A DNA stretch of 64,000 nt from an uncultured Anaerolineae bacterium (GTDB taxonomy: Bacteria; Chloroflexota; Anaerolineae; CG2-30-64-16): NCBI GenBank assembly GCA_937124585.1, contig CAKZKT010000088.1, positions 1 through 64,000 on the forward strand. The letters run 5' to 3'. Positions 35,188 through 43,575 of the stretch are shown one piece after another. A program made the position numbers and the translations under genes. Numbering within the stretch: the stretch's first letter is position 1; every line of letters starts with the position of its first letter. The notes below the pieces were generated by a model. That model made no database searches, was not told the origin of the DNA, and saw nothing but the letters and a program-made list of their open reading frames with translations.

Positions 35188-35724
35188 TTACAGGTTGGCC
35201 ACCAGCGTGATCATCTCTTCGGCTGATGTGACGGTGTGGCGCGGGGTTTCTTCGGCTGTGAGGGGCTGCGTGCGGCGACGTTCGGTCCAATGAAAGAAGA
35301 CCGAGATCAGCCCCAGCCGGTTGGCGCCGACGATGTCGCGTTCCAGGTTGTTGCCAACCATGACGACCCGGCCGTAGTCGCGTTCCGGGATGCCGAGGGT
35401 GTTGAGCGCCACGCGGAAGATGCGCGGGTCGGGCTTTTCGACAGTCGGCACTCCAAACGTCGGCCCGATCGCTTCTGAGATGGCGAGGGCCTCGAAGAGG
35501 TCGAGCAGGCCGTGCTGTTGAAGTACATTCGTCGGTGTGTCCGGCCGGCTGTCGGCGACGAGTGCCAGGCGATAGCCCGCAGCCCGGAAGCTGCGCAGGG
35601 CATCGGCCATGCCGGGGATCAGCTCGGCGCGCAGTGTCGTGCCGGTGGCATCTTTCTCCTCGGTACTCTCATCCATGATGGTGTCGCCGAGATCGAAGAA
35701 TAAAGCAGCGATGTGATCGTTCAT
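35188..35724 (-). CDS. HAD superfamily hydrolase
   Basis: A 178-residue haloacid-dehalogenase-fold phosphatase. The nucleophile motif is FFDLGDT, in place of the commoner DxDGT, followed by a VADSR segment (motif II), EKPDPRIF (motif III Lys) and MVGNNLERDIVGANRLGL (motif IV). It probably removes phosphate from a sugar or related small molecule. No clear ribosome-binding site is visible; a 15-bp inverted repeat (35739-35804) occupies the leader instead. Confidence 0.85.
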   Translation of the reverse strand: MNDHIAALFFDLGDTIMDESTEEKDATGTTLRAELIPGMADALRSFRAAGYRLALVADSRPDTPTNVLQQHGLLDLFEALAISEAIGPTFGVPTVEKPDPRIFRVALNTLGIPERDYGRVVMVGNNLERDIVGANRLGLISVFFHWTERRRTQPLTAEETPRHTVTSAEEMITLVANL

Positions 35725-35738
35725 GGGACGACAGGGAG

Positions 35739-35804
35739 GCTCACCGCGCGGGCCGGCAGGTATGCGCCAGGGCATGTGGGCGATCGCATGCCCGCGCGGT
35801 GAGC
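35739..35804. repeat. Perfect 15-bp inverted repeat in the HAD gene leader
   Basis: GCTCACCGCGCGGGC (35739-35753) and GCCCGCGCGGTGAGC (35790-35804) are exact reverse complements separated by 36 bases. The loop contains a further small inverted repeat (GGGCATG/CATGCCC). It lies between the GH4 stop and the HAD start, so it may terminate, attenuate or stabilise the transcript. Confidence 0.8.
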
Positions 35805-35818
35805 TTTATCTCCTTTTT

Positions 35819-37192
35819 CTAGGGTTTCATCGGGTATTTGAAGTGCTCGCTGATGGGTTTCATCTGTTCCCAGTCCTCGACTTCTCTGACCTCGGGCAGG
35901 TTCAGCATTTCGTCGAGTATGGCAACTGCCTGGTCGTAGGATTTGGTCTGGTGGTTTTCGAGCACGCCGTAGAGCAGGATGGACTGATCGCCGGTCTTGA
36001 AGGCCAGGAGCTCGCGTTCCATTTCCAGCCAGTCGGGGTAGATGCGCTCGATCATGATCTTGGCCGGAAGCTTTGGCACGCGCAGCGGCTGGATGCCTTT
36101 CTGGTTGACAATGGCGGGCACTTCGACTACCACGTCATCGGGGATGCCGGGCAGCGCGCCGTGATTGGGCACGTTGACCTGGAAGTAGCCTTCGTTGTTG
36201 TTGACGAGTCCGTCAATGATGGGCACGATCTGTTCGCGCGTTTTCTGCGCGCCGACTTCTTTTACGAGGTCTATTTTCGGATCTGCAGCCCAGCGTTTGT
36301 ATTCAGCGATGCGTTTTTCCAGGTTCTCGACGAAGTAGGGTCGCGCCAGATGGGTATCGGGGCCGCCCCATGGTTCGCCGAACCAGCGTTTCTTCTGTGC
36401 GATGTCGGGGTGGTACCACCAGCCACCACGGCGCACGGTGTCGCCGATGGGCATGAGGCCGTACAGGTGGTACTGGTGGATCGCGCCGCGCGACATCTGG
36501 ACGTCATGCGTGCGCGTGGCCACGTGGGTGCGCCAGTATTCTTCGGCTTTGGTCTCCACCCATTCGTCAATCAAGGGATAGGCATTTTTCCCTTCGTAGA
36601 TGAAATGGGTGAGCCAGATGTTATGGTTGAAGCCGGGCGCCTGCCAGGTGACTTTGTCCGGGTCAATGCTGAGCACTTCGGCGATTTCCCGATAGCCGTA
36701 GTGTCCGTGGCACAGGCCGCACGTTTTGATGTTGGTCTCGCGTGTGATCAGGGTGCAGCCGTCGAAGACGGGGTTGCCGACCTGGATCAGCCAGGCGTCG
36801 GGGCAGATTTTTTCCATGTCCTGGGCGACATCCAGCATGAGTCGCAGTTGATGGTAGGCGCCGAAGAAGCCGCCAGCGTGGTAGTAGCCGTATTTGTCGG
36901 CAGCCAGTTTGCGCATCTGCGCTTCGACGATGTGGCCGAGGACGTAGGCGGTGTTGATGACGAAGTCGGCGCCCTCCAGCGCGGCCCCGCGATCGGTCGT
37001 TTTGTCGAAGGTGAGCCGCGCGCCGATCTGTTGGCCGTAGCGTTTGCCGAGCTCGTAGATCATGTCCAGGCGTTCCCGGTCAATGTCCATGAAGGTGACA
37101 TGGCTGCCGGAGAGGCCTTCGGTCAGGCACAGGTCTTTGACCATGCCGAGGGAGAATTGAGCACTGCCTGCGCCGATGATGGTGATTTTCAT
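35819..37192 (-). CDS. Glycoside hydrolase family 4 enzyme with CHGH active-site motif
   Basis: NAD+- and metal-dependent glycosidase of 457 residues. Key positions: GAGSAQFS (7-14), GNP (139-141), Cys161-His162-Gly163-His164, and GFNH with metal-binding His190. The active-site tetrapeptide differs from the other GH4 in this window (CHEI), so the two probably cleave different linkages or sugars; CHG-type motifs have been linked to glucuronidase members, which is offered only as a lead. GAGGA precedes the ATG. It belongs to the same minus-strand run as the PL22-like and toroid-type genes. Confidence 0.9.
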   Translation of the reverse strand: MKITIIGAGSAQFSLGMVKDLCLTEGLSGSHVTFMDIDRERLDMIYELGKRYGQQIGARLTFDKTTDRGAALEGADFVINTAYVLGHIVEAQMRKLAADKYGYYHAGGFFGAYHQLRLMLDVAQDMEKICPDAWLIQVGNPVFDGCTLITRETNIKTCGLCHGHYGYREIAEVLSIDPDKVTWQAPGFNHNIWLTHFIYEGKNAYPLIDEWVETKAEEYWRTHVATRTHDVQMSRGAIHQYHLYGLMPIGDTVRRGGWWYHPDIAQKKRWFGEPWGGPDTHLARPYFVENLEKRIAEYKRWAADPKIDLVKEVGAQKTREQIVPIIDGLVNNNEGYFQVNVPNHGALPGIPDDVVVEVPAIVNQKGIQPLRVPKLPAKIMIERIYPDWLEMERELLAFKTGDQSILLYGVLENHQTKSYDQAVAILDEMLNLPEVREVEDWEQMKPISEHFKYPMKP

Positions 37193-37273
37193 GGGTTTTT
37201 CCTCGCGGCGAGTAGATTGTCCCTCGCCCCGGCCATCTTTCTGGCAGCGTGAGGCTGGGGCGGGGACGGTTTG

Positions 37274-38389
37274 TCATCTGTCGTACCGACATTCTTCCTG
37301 TACTACCAGCATGAACCAGCGCATCCGGCCGACGCCGGTGCCGGCAGCCAGGGAACCGGCCGTGGTGACATTGAGCCGGCCGTTGCCACCTGCTTTGCGG
37401 AAGTCTTCGATCACGCGTTGGCGGATTTCTTCCGGGCTGCCGTTGCGCAGCAGCATAGGCGGCATCTGGCCGTTTATGATGGCGTCGGGCATTTTTTCGC
37501 GAATCAGGCCGGCGTCTACGGTGGGACCGTAGTTGACGGAGTTGATGCCCAGCTCATGCTGCATGTCCAGCAGGTGGCCCATGGCGCTGTCGGAATGTTG
37601 GTAGCGGCGGGCATTCCCAGGTGCCATGGCGTTCAGGACGCGTTCGAGGACAGGGTAGCAGTATTCACGATAGAGTTTGCGGTTGAAGAGCGCGCTGTTG
37701 TCGTCGGTGATCCACCAGCCAGGCTCGGTGTTGCCGCTGAATTCACGCAGGATGGTGTTGAGTTCGACCATTTTGGCGGCCAGGATGTCCCGGAAGCGCC
37801 GCATGAGGTCGGGATAGTCGTAGAACCAAAGGAAGAGCACTTCCGGTTTGAGCACGGATGTCATGATGGTGGCCGGGCCGCGACTGCCTGTGCCGAGTTT
37901 GGGGAGCGGCTTGCCGGCCGCTTTGCGTTCTTCCCACTCGGCCAGATACTCTTCTGGGAATGTCCATATGCGCAGGTCGGTCGCCTCGGCACGATCGAGC
38001 ACGCGGGCGAATTCGTGCGGGTCGTCGGTCACGGGCATCAGCCACGGGGTGCCACCCTCGTGGTAGGCGAATTCGCTGCCGAACAGGTTTTCGATGCGCT
38101 TGGGCGAGGTGCGCCAGGTGTCTTCGTCGAAGAAGGCGCGGCCCACGTATTGCAGCGTGATCGCGTTGACTTCGCGATGGAGGGCGTTGCGATATGCAAC
38201 GTCGTGATAGTAGCGCAGTGTCGAAGGGACGGCCATGAATTCGAAGATCCAATGGTCGTCTGGCGAGAAGGACGCTGAGCAGCGCGGTTTGTCGGTGGTC
38301 GGCACCTGGCAACGTTCGTTTTCTTCCCACCACGCTGTTACGTCTAAGGAACGTGTCAGTTCCATGAATTCGGGTTCGATGATCGGCAT
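37274..38389 (-). CDS. Uroporphyrinogen-decarboxylase-fold protein
   Basis: A 371-residue TIM-barrel protein of the URO-D/MtaA superfamily, whose members decarboxylate uroporphyrinogen or transfer methyl groups to cobalamin or coenzyme M. The late segment RRYQHSDSAMGHLLDMQHELGINSVNYGPTVD aligns with the region that binds metal in methyltransferases, but the usual HxCG cluster is replaced by HSDSAMG. Such proteins recur in carbohydrate loci without known function. The start at MPIIEPEF is preceded by GAGGAG. It is a true catabolic-locus unknown despite its fold name. Confidence 0.72.
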   Translation of the reverse strand: MPIIEPEFMELTRSLDVTAWWEENERCQVPTTDKPRCSASFSPDDHWIFEFMAVPSTLRYYHDVAYRNALHREVNAITLQYVGRAFFDEDTWRTSPKRIENLFGSEFAYHEGGTPWLMPVTDDPHEFARVLDRAEATDLRIWTFPEEYLAEWEERKAAGKPLPKLGTGSRGPATIMTSVLKPEVLFLWFYDYPDLMRRFRDILAAKMVELNTILREFSGNTEPGWWITDDNSALFNRKLYREYCYPVLERVLNAMAPGNARRYQHSDSAMGHLLDMQHELGINSVNYGPTVDAGLIREKMPDAIINGQMPPMLLRNGSPEEIRQRVIEDFRKAGGNGRLNVTTAGSLAAGTGVGRMRWFMLVVQEECRYDR

Positions 38390-38438
38390 CCGTCTGATAC
38401 TCCTCATGTGCTGATTGGTCGTTAGGTCGGGCACTCGC

Positions 38439-38611
38439 CACGGAGGGCACGGCTGCCCCGGATGCGGCGGGTGCGCGCACATGATCCGTGGCCTCCGTGA
38501 GCGTCCGTGTCGTGCTGGTTGTCTCTCGCCCGACACGGAGGGCACGGCTGCCCCGGATGCGGCGGCTGCGCGCACGTTATCCGTGGCCTCCGTGAGCGTC
38601 CGTGTCGTGCT
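38439..38611. repeat. 78-bp direct repeat (two copies, 95-bp period)
   Basis: Copy 1 is 38439-38516 and copy 2 is 38534-38611. They begin CACGGAGGGCACGGCTGCCC and end CGTGTCGTGCT with only a few differences (for example GGGTGCG against GGCTGCG). The repeat lies between the 858-residue gene and the URO-D-fold gene, entirely in non-coding DNA. Confidence 0.9.
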
Positions 38612-38620
38612 CACCAGTAC

Positions 38621-41197
38621 TCACTGATTAAACCAAACCTCATACCTCTCCTCCCCATACCGAATCACCAACTCGCCTGACCCGAAATCGGCGTGCGCCC
38701 ACGCGCTGTCCACCATCGGATAACCATGCAACTGAATCGGCTCACCGTTGACAGTCGGCTGCACATCCCAGCCGGTGACGAACCGACCGATAGAGGGAGA
38801 GACATAACTGATCACGCCGTCCTGCGCCACAACCTCGGCAGACTGCAGCGCATTCACGAACGCATCGAACGAACCCCAATCCGCCTCCCGGCCACACTCG
38901 ACCAGCCAGGTGTTCTCCTGCGCTGCACATTGCAGCTCGCGACCGGCATATTGCCCCTCATCGCCGATCGTGAAACCATTCTGCGAATAGATGCCGACAT
39001 AGCCGCGTCCTACCCGGCCGAACGCCCAATTCCCCGCGAAACGCACCTCGTCGAACCGTTCCTGCTCGAAGAAACAGTGGCTCATCCAAACGCGCCATGT
39101 CAACCGCCAGGTGAGCGACATCACATTGCGGCACTGGATCACGCGCGGCAATACCGTGCTGCCCGACCAGTAGTCGGGACGCAGCCCGGAACCCTCGCCG
39201 GACGTGTGCGGGCACGACCAGAAAACCACAACCTTATTACCGAGCGTCACCTGCGCCACATGTGTCGAGGGCTCGAACTCCCCTTTTCGGTGATCCTGCA
39301 GGCCCGAGATCAGGTAATCGGGCGTGCGGTAGACCACGAAATCGGCGTGCCGCGCGCTGGTGCGCAGGATCCCCTGGCGGACCTTCGACTCGACTACGGC
39401 CCCGTCATCGGTGGCGATGTCGGCCAGGATCTTCGGCAGCTGATACAGACTGCTGGCGACGCAGACCGGTGCCATGCCATCGCTGCCGGCACTCATCGAA
39501 CCGACACCGTAGAGCAGCCAACAGGTGGGCGACGTCCCCTCGAAATCAGGATATTTTACATAAATCCCGTACGATCGGCCATGTGTTGTCCCCAGGACGC
39601 CGTTTAAGCTGTCGGCCGCCAGGTTGAAGAACATGTAATCGAGCACCGCACCGGCCATCTGGCGCAACTTGTGTTGGCCCTCATGGCTGGCGAAGTCGTA
39701 GACGTTGATGAGTGGCGCGATACAGATCGGGTAGTATGCGTTCGAATGCCACTCATCGAAGCCGAAGCGCCCGCGCTGGCGCAGCCACTCGGTGATATAG
39801 ACATAACCTTTTTGCGAGTGGAACAGCCCGTTCTGGCGGCTGTTGGTGAACTCCTCGGTCGGAAAGAGCAGTCCGGCCAGCCATTCGGCCACATGGAACA
39901 GGAAGCGATGATTTTCCGACCCCATGTACATGACTGTGTCGCCCGGCTCGTCCACCCAATACTTGAAACCGAGCACCGTGTCCTTCATCATGGCATGGAT
40001 CTGCGGACTGAGCCTGGGGTTGTCGCTGTCGCGTTCCCAGGCCATCAGTCGCAGGATGCCCTGGATCACAAAGTCGGCGCAGTCTTTGCGTGCCGCGATG
40101 AACTCGCACGTATCGCGAATCACGCGCTCGTCCACCTGGTCGTATCGTCCCAGCGCATAGCGGGCAACCTCCCGCCAGATGTCGGGGCGAGACTCCTTGC
40201 GCAGGAATCCGGCGTAATGTTCCAACACCATCCGCTTGCGCTCGGCCATGCGCTCGATGCCGGGCATGGCAGGCACAGGCGTGACTTTGTAGATGACATA
40301 ACGGGTTGAGGTGAAAGGCTGACCGGTCAGATCGGCCCACCTGCACTCGATCCAATAGCGGCCATCGAGCAGCCCCGCACCGGGGCCGAAGGAGACCGGT
40401 CCGGCCGCCACTGGTTTGACCTCGGCGACCTGAACCAGGTTGTCATCCAGCAGCCGGGCGGTGAGCGGAAGGCTCGGATCGGGGGCTACACCCAGGCGGA
40501 AGCCGACTTCGTGTTCGCCGTAAAAGACATCCCGGCTCAGGCGGATGCTCGCTGCCTGCGCCTCCACATTCACCCGTTGCTCCGGTGTCACGCTCGCGGC
40601 AAGCGGAACGCGAGCGGTCACACTCCCATCGGTCATCTCCAGCCGGAAGCCGACCTGTGCCATGCGCGCGATCCGGAAGAGAGCTACCGTGACGACGTTC
40701 TCGCCCGATTGCAGCGCGACCTCGAAGCGGTGCTCGTAGATGCCGTTCACGGCTTTCACCGGCTGCGCATCGGTGTCATAGACGACCGTGCCGTTGATCG
40801 CGACGATAGCGCGCGACGTGAGGCCGAGTATCAGGCGCCACGAGTGGACGCCGGCCTGTTCGGCCGACAGGAGCGTCGTCAGGAATGCCGCTGCCAGGTG
40901 ATTGGAGATGAAATAGCGGCCCCATGAGAGATAATTTTCCGACAGGCGCGCCAGCTCCCAGCGCATAGTCTGGCCGCGAAAGCCGACGACATTCCCTTCG
41001 CGCGGGTTGGACCGCAAGATCGCCTGTGCCTCGCCGACGATCTCGGCCAGCGCGGCGCGACCGACCGTGGCGCCGGCGCGTTCGAACAGGCTTAGCCCCT
41101 GCACGGTGTCCGAGAGGTCCTCGTAGAACGGCCCCAACAGCAACCAGGGCTTGATGATCTCGCCCGCGGGGACGTGGCGTAAAAGATTCGAATGCAT
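38621..41197 (-). CDS. Uncharacterised 858-residue multidomain protein
   Basis: No named family recognised. Three zones can be seen: an amino-terminal beta-rich region (about 1-310) beginning KPWLLLGPFYED, with jelly-roll-like segments (GLTSRAIVAINGTVVYDTD, GENVVTVALFRIA) seen in carbohydrate-binding modules; a helical zone (about 320-600) with WLRQRGRFGFDEWHSNAYYP; and a beta-rich end. This is the plan of large polysaccharide-degrading enzymes. No signal peptide is present. AAAGGAG lies before the ATG. The neighbouring GH130, SelA-like and amidohydrolase genes suggest it breaks down a complex glycan. Confidence 0.72.
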   Translation of the reverse strand: MHSNLLRHVPAGEIIKPWLLLGPFYEDLSDTVQGLSLFERAGATVGRAALAEIVGEAQAILRSNPREGNVVGFRGQTMRWELARLSENYLSWGRYFISNHLAAAFLTTLLSAEQAGVHSWRLILGLTSRAIVAINGTVVYDTDAQPVKAVNGIYEHRFEVALQSGENVVTVALFRIARMAQVGFRLEMTDGSVTARVPLAASVTPEQRVNVEAQAASIRLSRDVFYGEHEVGFRLGVAPDPSLPLTARLLDDNLVQVAEVKPVAAGPVSFGPGAGLLDGRYWIECRWADLTGQPFTSTRYVIYKVTPVPAMPGIERMAERKRMVLEHYAGFLRKESRPDIWREVARYALGRYDQVDERVIRDTCEFIAARKDCADFVIQGILRLMAWERDSDNPRLSPQIHAMMKDTVLGFKYWVDEPGDTVMYMGSENHRFLFHVAEWLAGLLFPTEEFTNSRQNGLFHSQKGYVYITEWLRQRGRFGFDEWHSNAYYPICIAPLINVYDFASHEGQHKLRQMAGAVLDYMFFNLAADSLNGVLGTTHGRSYGIYVKYPDFEGTSPTCWLLYGVGSMSAGSDGMAPVCVASSLYQLPKILADIATDDGAVVESKVRQGILRTSARHADFVVYRTPDYLISGLQDHRKGEFEPSTHVAQVTLGNKVVVFWSCPHTSGEGSGLRPDYWSGSTVLPRVIQCRNVMSLTWRLTWRVWMSHCFFEQERFDEVRFAGNWAFGRVGRGYVGIYSQNGFTIGDEGQYAGRELQCAAQENTWLVECGREADWGSFDAFVNALQSAEVVAQDGVISYVSPSIGRFVTGWDVQPTVNGEPIQLHGYPMVDSAWAHADFGSGELVIRYGEERYEVWFNQ

Positions 41198-41221
41198 GAC
41201 TGAACTCCTTTGATGGCCTTT

Positions 41222-41248
41222 CGACAGGATTTACAGGATTGACAGGAT
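41222..41248. repeat. Three tandem 9-mers (CGACAGGAT type), copy 2
   Basis: CGACAGGAT, TTACAGGAT and TGACAGGAT repeat the element at 21860-21886 with two differences. Both copies lie just upstream of a minus-strand start or downstream of a stop in the catabolic run. Confidence 0.75.
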
Positions 41249-41266
41249 CATGCCTCCGCTCAGGCT

Positions 41267-41313
41267 GGTCTCCGACCGTGCCCCTCGGCTCGAGCCGGTC
41301 TCCGACCGTGCCC
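41267..41313. repeat. Direct repeat of GGTCTCCGACCGTGCCC, 30-bp period
   Basis: The 17-mer occurs at 41267-41283 and 41297-41313. It adjoins the 9-mer triplet and precedes the end of the GH130 gene, giving a small compound repeat of 92 bp. Confidence 0.75.
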
Positions 41314-41322
41314 ACTCACGTT

Positions 41323-42321
41323 TTATCTGCGTGGCTCGGTGCAGAGCGCCAGTAGATCGCCCACATCCGCGGTCGCCAGGCATTCGACCGCATCGGCCGC
41401 GCCGTAGTAGATTTTCACCTCGCCGCTTTCTTCCAGGATCATGCCGCCGGGGAAGATCGTGTGATTTCGAAAGCCGCCTTCTACTTCGTAGGGCGCTTCG
41501 GGCGCCAGCAGCGGCTGTTTGCTCATCCCGATCACCCGCCACGGTTCGTCCAGATCGAGTAGCATGATGCCAGCCGTGTACCGCTTCTGCCACACCTCCT
41601 CCCAGCCGTTCTTGCCGCGCGAGATGTCGCGATCTACGGCGTGGAACGTGGTCAGCCAGCCTTTCGGCGTTTTGATCGGTGGCGCGCCCGGGCCGATCTT
41701 GTCGTTGGCATAGGGAACGTCCTCGACGCCCAGCACCAGATGCGCGTTGCCCCAGTAACGCAGGTCGGGCGAGTCGGACAGCCAGATGTCGAAGCGATCG
41801 CGTCCGCCACGGCTGTAGACCGGGAAAGGCCGCTCCAGCCGCACGTACTTGCCGCCGACACGCTCCGGGAAGAGCACCATGTTACGGTTGTCGGGCACGC
41901 TCACGCTGAGCACCTCGAACTGCTCGAAGTCGTCGGTGACCGCGATCCCGCCGCAGACGCCGTGCAACGTGTCCACAGCGAAACAGACGTAGCAGCGGCC
42001 GTCCATCACTGTGAGCCGCGGATCATAGACGCGCATGACCTCGTCATCGCGCCATTGCCAGCACGGCTTCGGCTGCACCTGCCATTTGATGCCGTCGTCG
42101 CTGAACGCCAGCCCCAGATTCGTGGCAGCCGGATGCACCGAGTCGGGTCGGCGGCCGTAGTCGTTGCGGAAGACCATGACATATTTGCCCTGATATTTCG
42201 CCACGCCTGCGTTGAAAACGAGCAGCGCCTCGTAGGGCACATCCGCCGGCGTCAGGATGGGGTTCGCCGGATGGCGGCGGATGACAGGCGACGAGGTGAG
42301 CGGACCGGTTCCGATGTACAT
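41323..42321 (-). CDS. Glycoside hydrolase family 130 (mannoside phosphorylase-like)
   Basis: A 332-residue five-bladed beta-propeller typical of GH130, which phosphorolyses or hydrolyses beta-mannosides. Family segments include VFNAGVAKYQGKYVMVFRND, RVYDPRLTV, PFPVYSRGGRDRFDIWLSDSPDL, KIGPGAPPIKTPKGWL and YYGAADAVECLATAD. The catalytic Asp is expected in the DPRLT or nearby strand. AAGGAG lies before the ATG. The neighbours fit degradation of a mannose- or mannuronate-containing glycan alongside pectin-like sugars; phosphorylase against hydrolase activity cannot be separated from sequence. Confidence 0.88.
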   Translation of the reverse strand: MYIGTGPLTSSPVIRRHPANPILTPADVPYEALLVFNAGVAKYQGKYVMVFRNDYGRRPDSVHPAATNLGLAFSDDGIKWQVQPKPCWQWRDDEVMRVYDPRLTVMDGRCYVCFAVDTLHGVCGGIAVTDDFEQFEVLSVSVPDNRNMVLFPERVGGKYVRLERPFPVYSRGGRDRFDIWLSDSPDLRYWGNAHLVLGVEDVPYANDKIGPGAPPIKTPKGWLTTFHAVDRDISRGKNGWEEVWQKRYTAGIMLLDLDEPWRVIGMSKQPLLAPEAPYEVEGGFRNHTIFPGGMILEESGEVKIYYGAADAVECLATADVGDLLALCTEPRR

Positions 42322-42360
42322 GAAAACTCCTTCCGGGTTACAGCTTCTGCATTCGTAGAG

Positions 42361-43512
42361 CTATGGGTGGGCGGTCATCGGGGCCCGCCCCAAACGATCT
42401 TCATAGAGGATCTCCCGCAGCCGCTCGCAGATGATTCGCTCCTGCCCCGGCTGCAACGTCTGCGGGTTGATGAAAACGCCGTTCACGCCGGCCGGCGCCA
42501 ACGCGATGCTCGGTTCGCCATGACGCAGTCGTTGCAAGATCTCATCGCGCGTGACGCCCAGGGCTTCCGTGTCAAAAACGATTTCGGCCCGGGGCATTGG
42601 TTGGCCGGCCTCGCTGGGAAAGCTGCGGCGCGCGATTACGTGCGGAACGCCGGCCAACGCGGCGACGACGGCCTGCACCTGCTCCTCGTAATGGCGCATG
42701 AGCGCGGCGTGATCCAGCCCCAGGTACCACTTCACCGCGGCCAGCAGCCCCACGATCTCTTCTTTGCCCACTTTCATCGGCCGGCCGAGCGCCATGCGCG
42801 GATTGGCGTGGAACGCGACGGCTTCGATCAGCGCCTCGCGGCCTACCACCAGCCCGCTGCTCTGCGGACCGCACAGCCCCTTGCCGCCGGAGAAGATCAC
42901 CAGGTCGGCGCCCATCTGCGTGAAGCGCCATAGATTCTCGACCGGCGGCAGTTGCGCCGCTGCGTCCACGATCAGTGGGATGCCGTGACGCTGCGCGATG
43001 GCGATCCCCTGCGCCAGCGGAACCTGGCCGTCCATCAGGTGTTCTTTGTGGAAGTAGAAGATCGCGGCCGTTCGTTTGTTGATCGCCGCTTCTAGCTCCT
43101 CCGCCGTCGCGCCCGCCTCCGTCCCAACGGTGATGATCTTTGCGCCGGCATGGCGAATGGCCTGGGCGTAGCTCACGAGGCCGGCCCGATGCACGATCAC
43201 TTCGTTCTTCATGCCGGCCGTGTCATCGGGCAGACGGCTGCGCAGGTCTGGGCCGGTCCCGGCCATGCACGCGGCCGTGCTCAGCACGATGCCGGCCGCC
43301 GCGCCGCACGTGACATACGCGGCCTCGTTGCGCGTCCATTCGGCGATGCGCCGGCCGGCCTTCGCCTGAAGCTCGTCAATGTCCACGAAGTGCTGCGCGG
43401 CCTCGGCCATGGCCGCCAGCACCGCCGGCGGCATCAGCGATCCGCCGAGCGCGGTCACCGTGGCCAGGCCATTGATGACCTTGCGCACCCCGAGTTCGTC
43501 GTAAATGTCCAC
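42361..43512 (-). CDS. SelA/DgaE-like PLP-dependent enzyme
   Basis: A 383-residue fold-type-I PLP enzyme of the selenocysteine-synthase-like group. The cofactor Lys211 lies in FSGGKGLCGPQSSGL and Asp183 in IVDAAAQLPP. A D-glucosaminate-6-phosphate ammonia-lyase (DgaE) role is likelier than selenocysteine synthesis because it lies next to an amidohydrolase of the type usually found with DgaE-like genes, and no selenium genes are nearby. It would release ammonia from an amino sugar acid. The start agrees with the family beginning MDIYDELGVRKVING. Confidence 0.85.
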   Translation of the reverse strand: MDIYDELGVRKVINGLATVTALGGSLMPPAVLAAMAEAAQHFVDIDELQAKAGRRIAEWTRNEAAYVTCGAAAGIVLSTAACMAGTGPDLRSRLPDDTAGMKNEVIVHRAGLVSYAQAIRHAGAKIITVGTEAGATAEELEAAINKRTAAIFYFHKEHLMDGQVPLAQGIAIAQRHGIPLIVDAAAQLPPVENLWRFTQMGADLVIFSGGKGLCGPQSSGLVVGREALIEAVAFHANPRMALGRPMKVGKEEIVGLLAAVKWYLGLDHAALMRHYEEQVQAVVAALAGVPHVIARRSFPSEAGQPMPRAEIVFDTEALGVTRDEILQRLRHGEPSIALAPAGVNGVFINPQTLQPGQERIICERLREILYEDRLGRAPMTAHP

Positions 43513-43533
43513 GTGATGATCACCTCTGCCGTG

Positions 43534-43573
43534 CTCCCCTCGCCCTCCGAGGGAGAGGGCCAGGGTGAGGTTG
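43534..43573. repeat. CCCTCG/GAGGG hairpin repeat, second member of the family
   Basis: CTCGCCCTC-CGA-GGGAGAGGGC followed by CAGGGTGAGG resembles the hairpin tail at 575-615. It fills the gap between the SelA-like start and the amidohydrolase stop. Confidence 0.6.
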
Positions 43574-43575
43574 GC

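Noticed and set aside
42361-43512. Selenocysteine synthase (selA)
   Set aside because: The fold matches, but there is no selB, selD or tRNA(Sec) nearby and no apparent in-frame TGA in a selenoprotein. DgaE-like context fits better.
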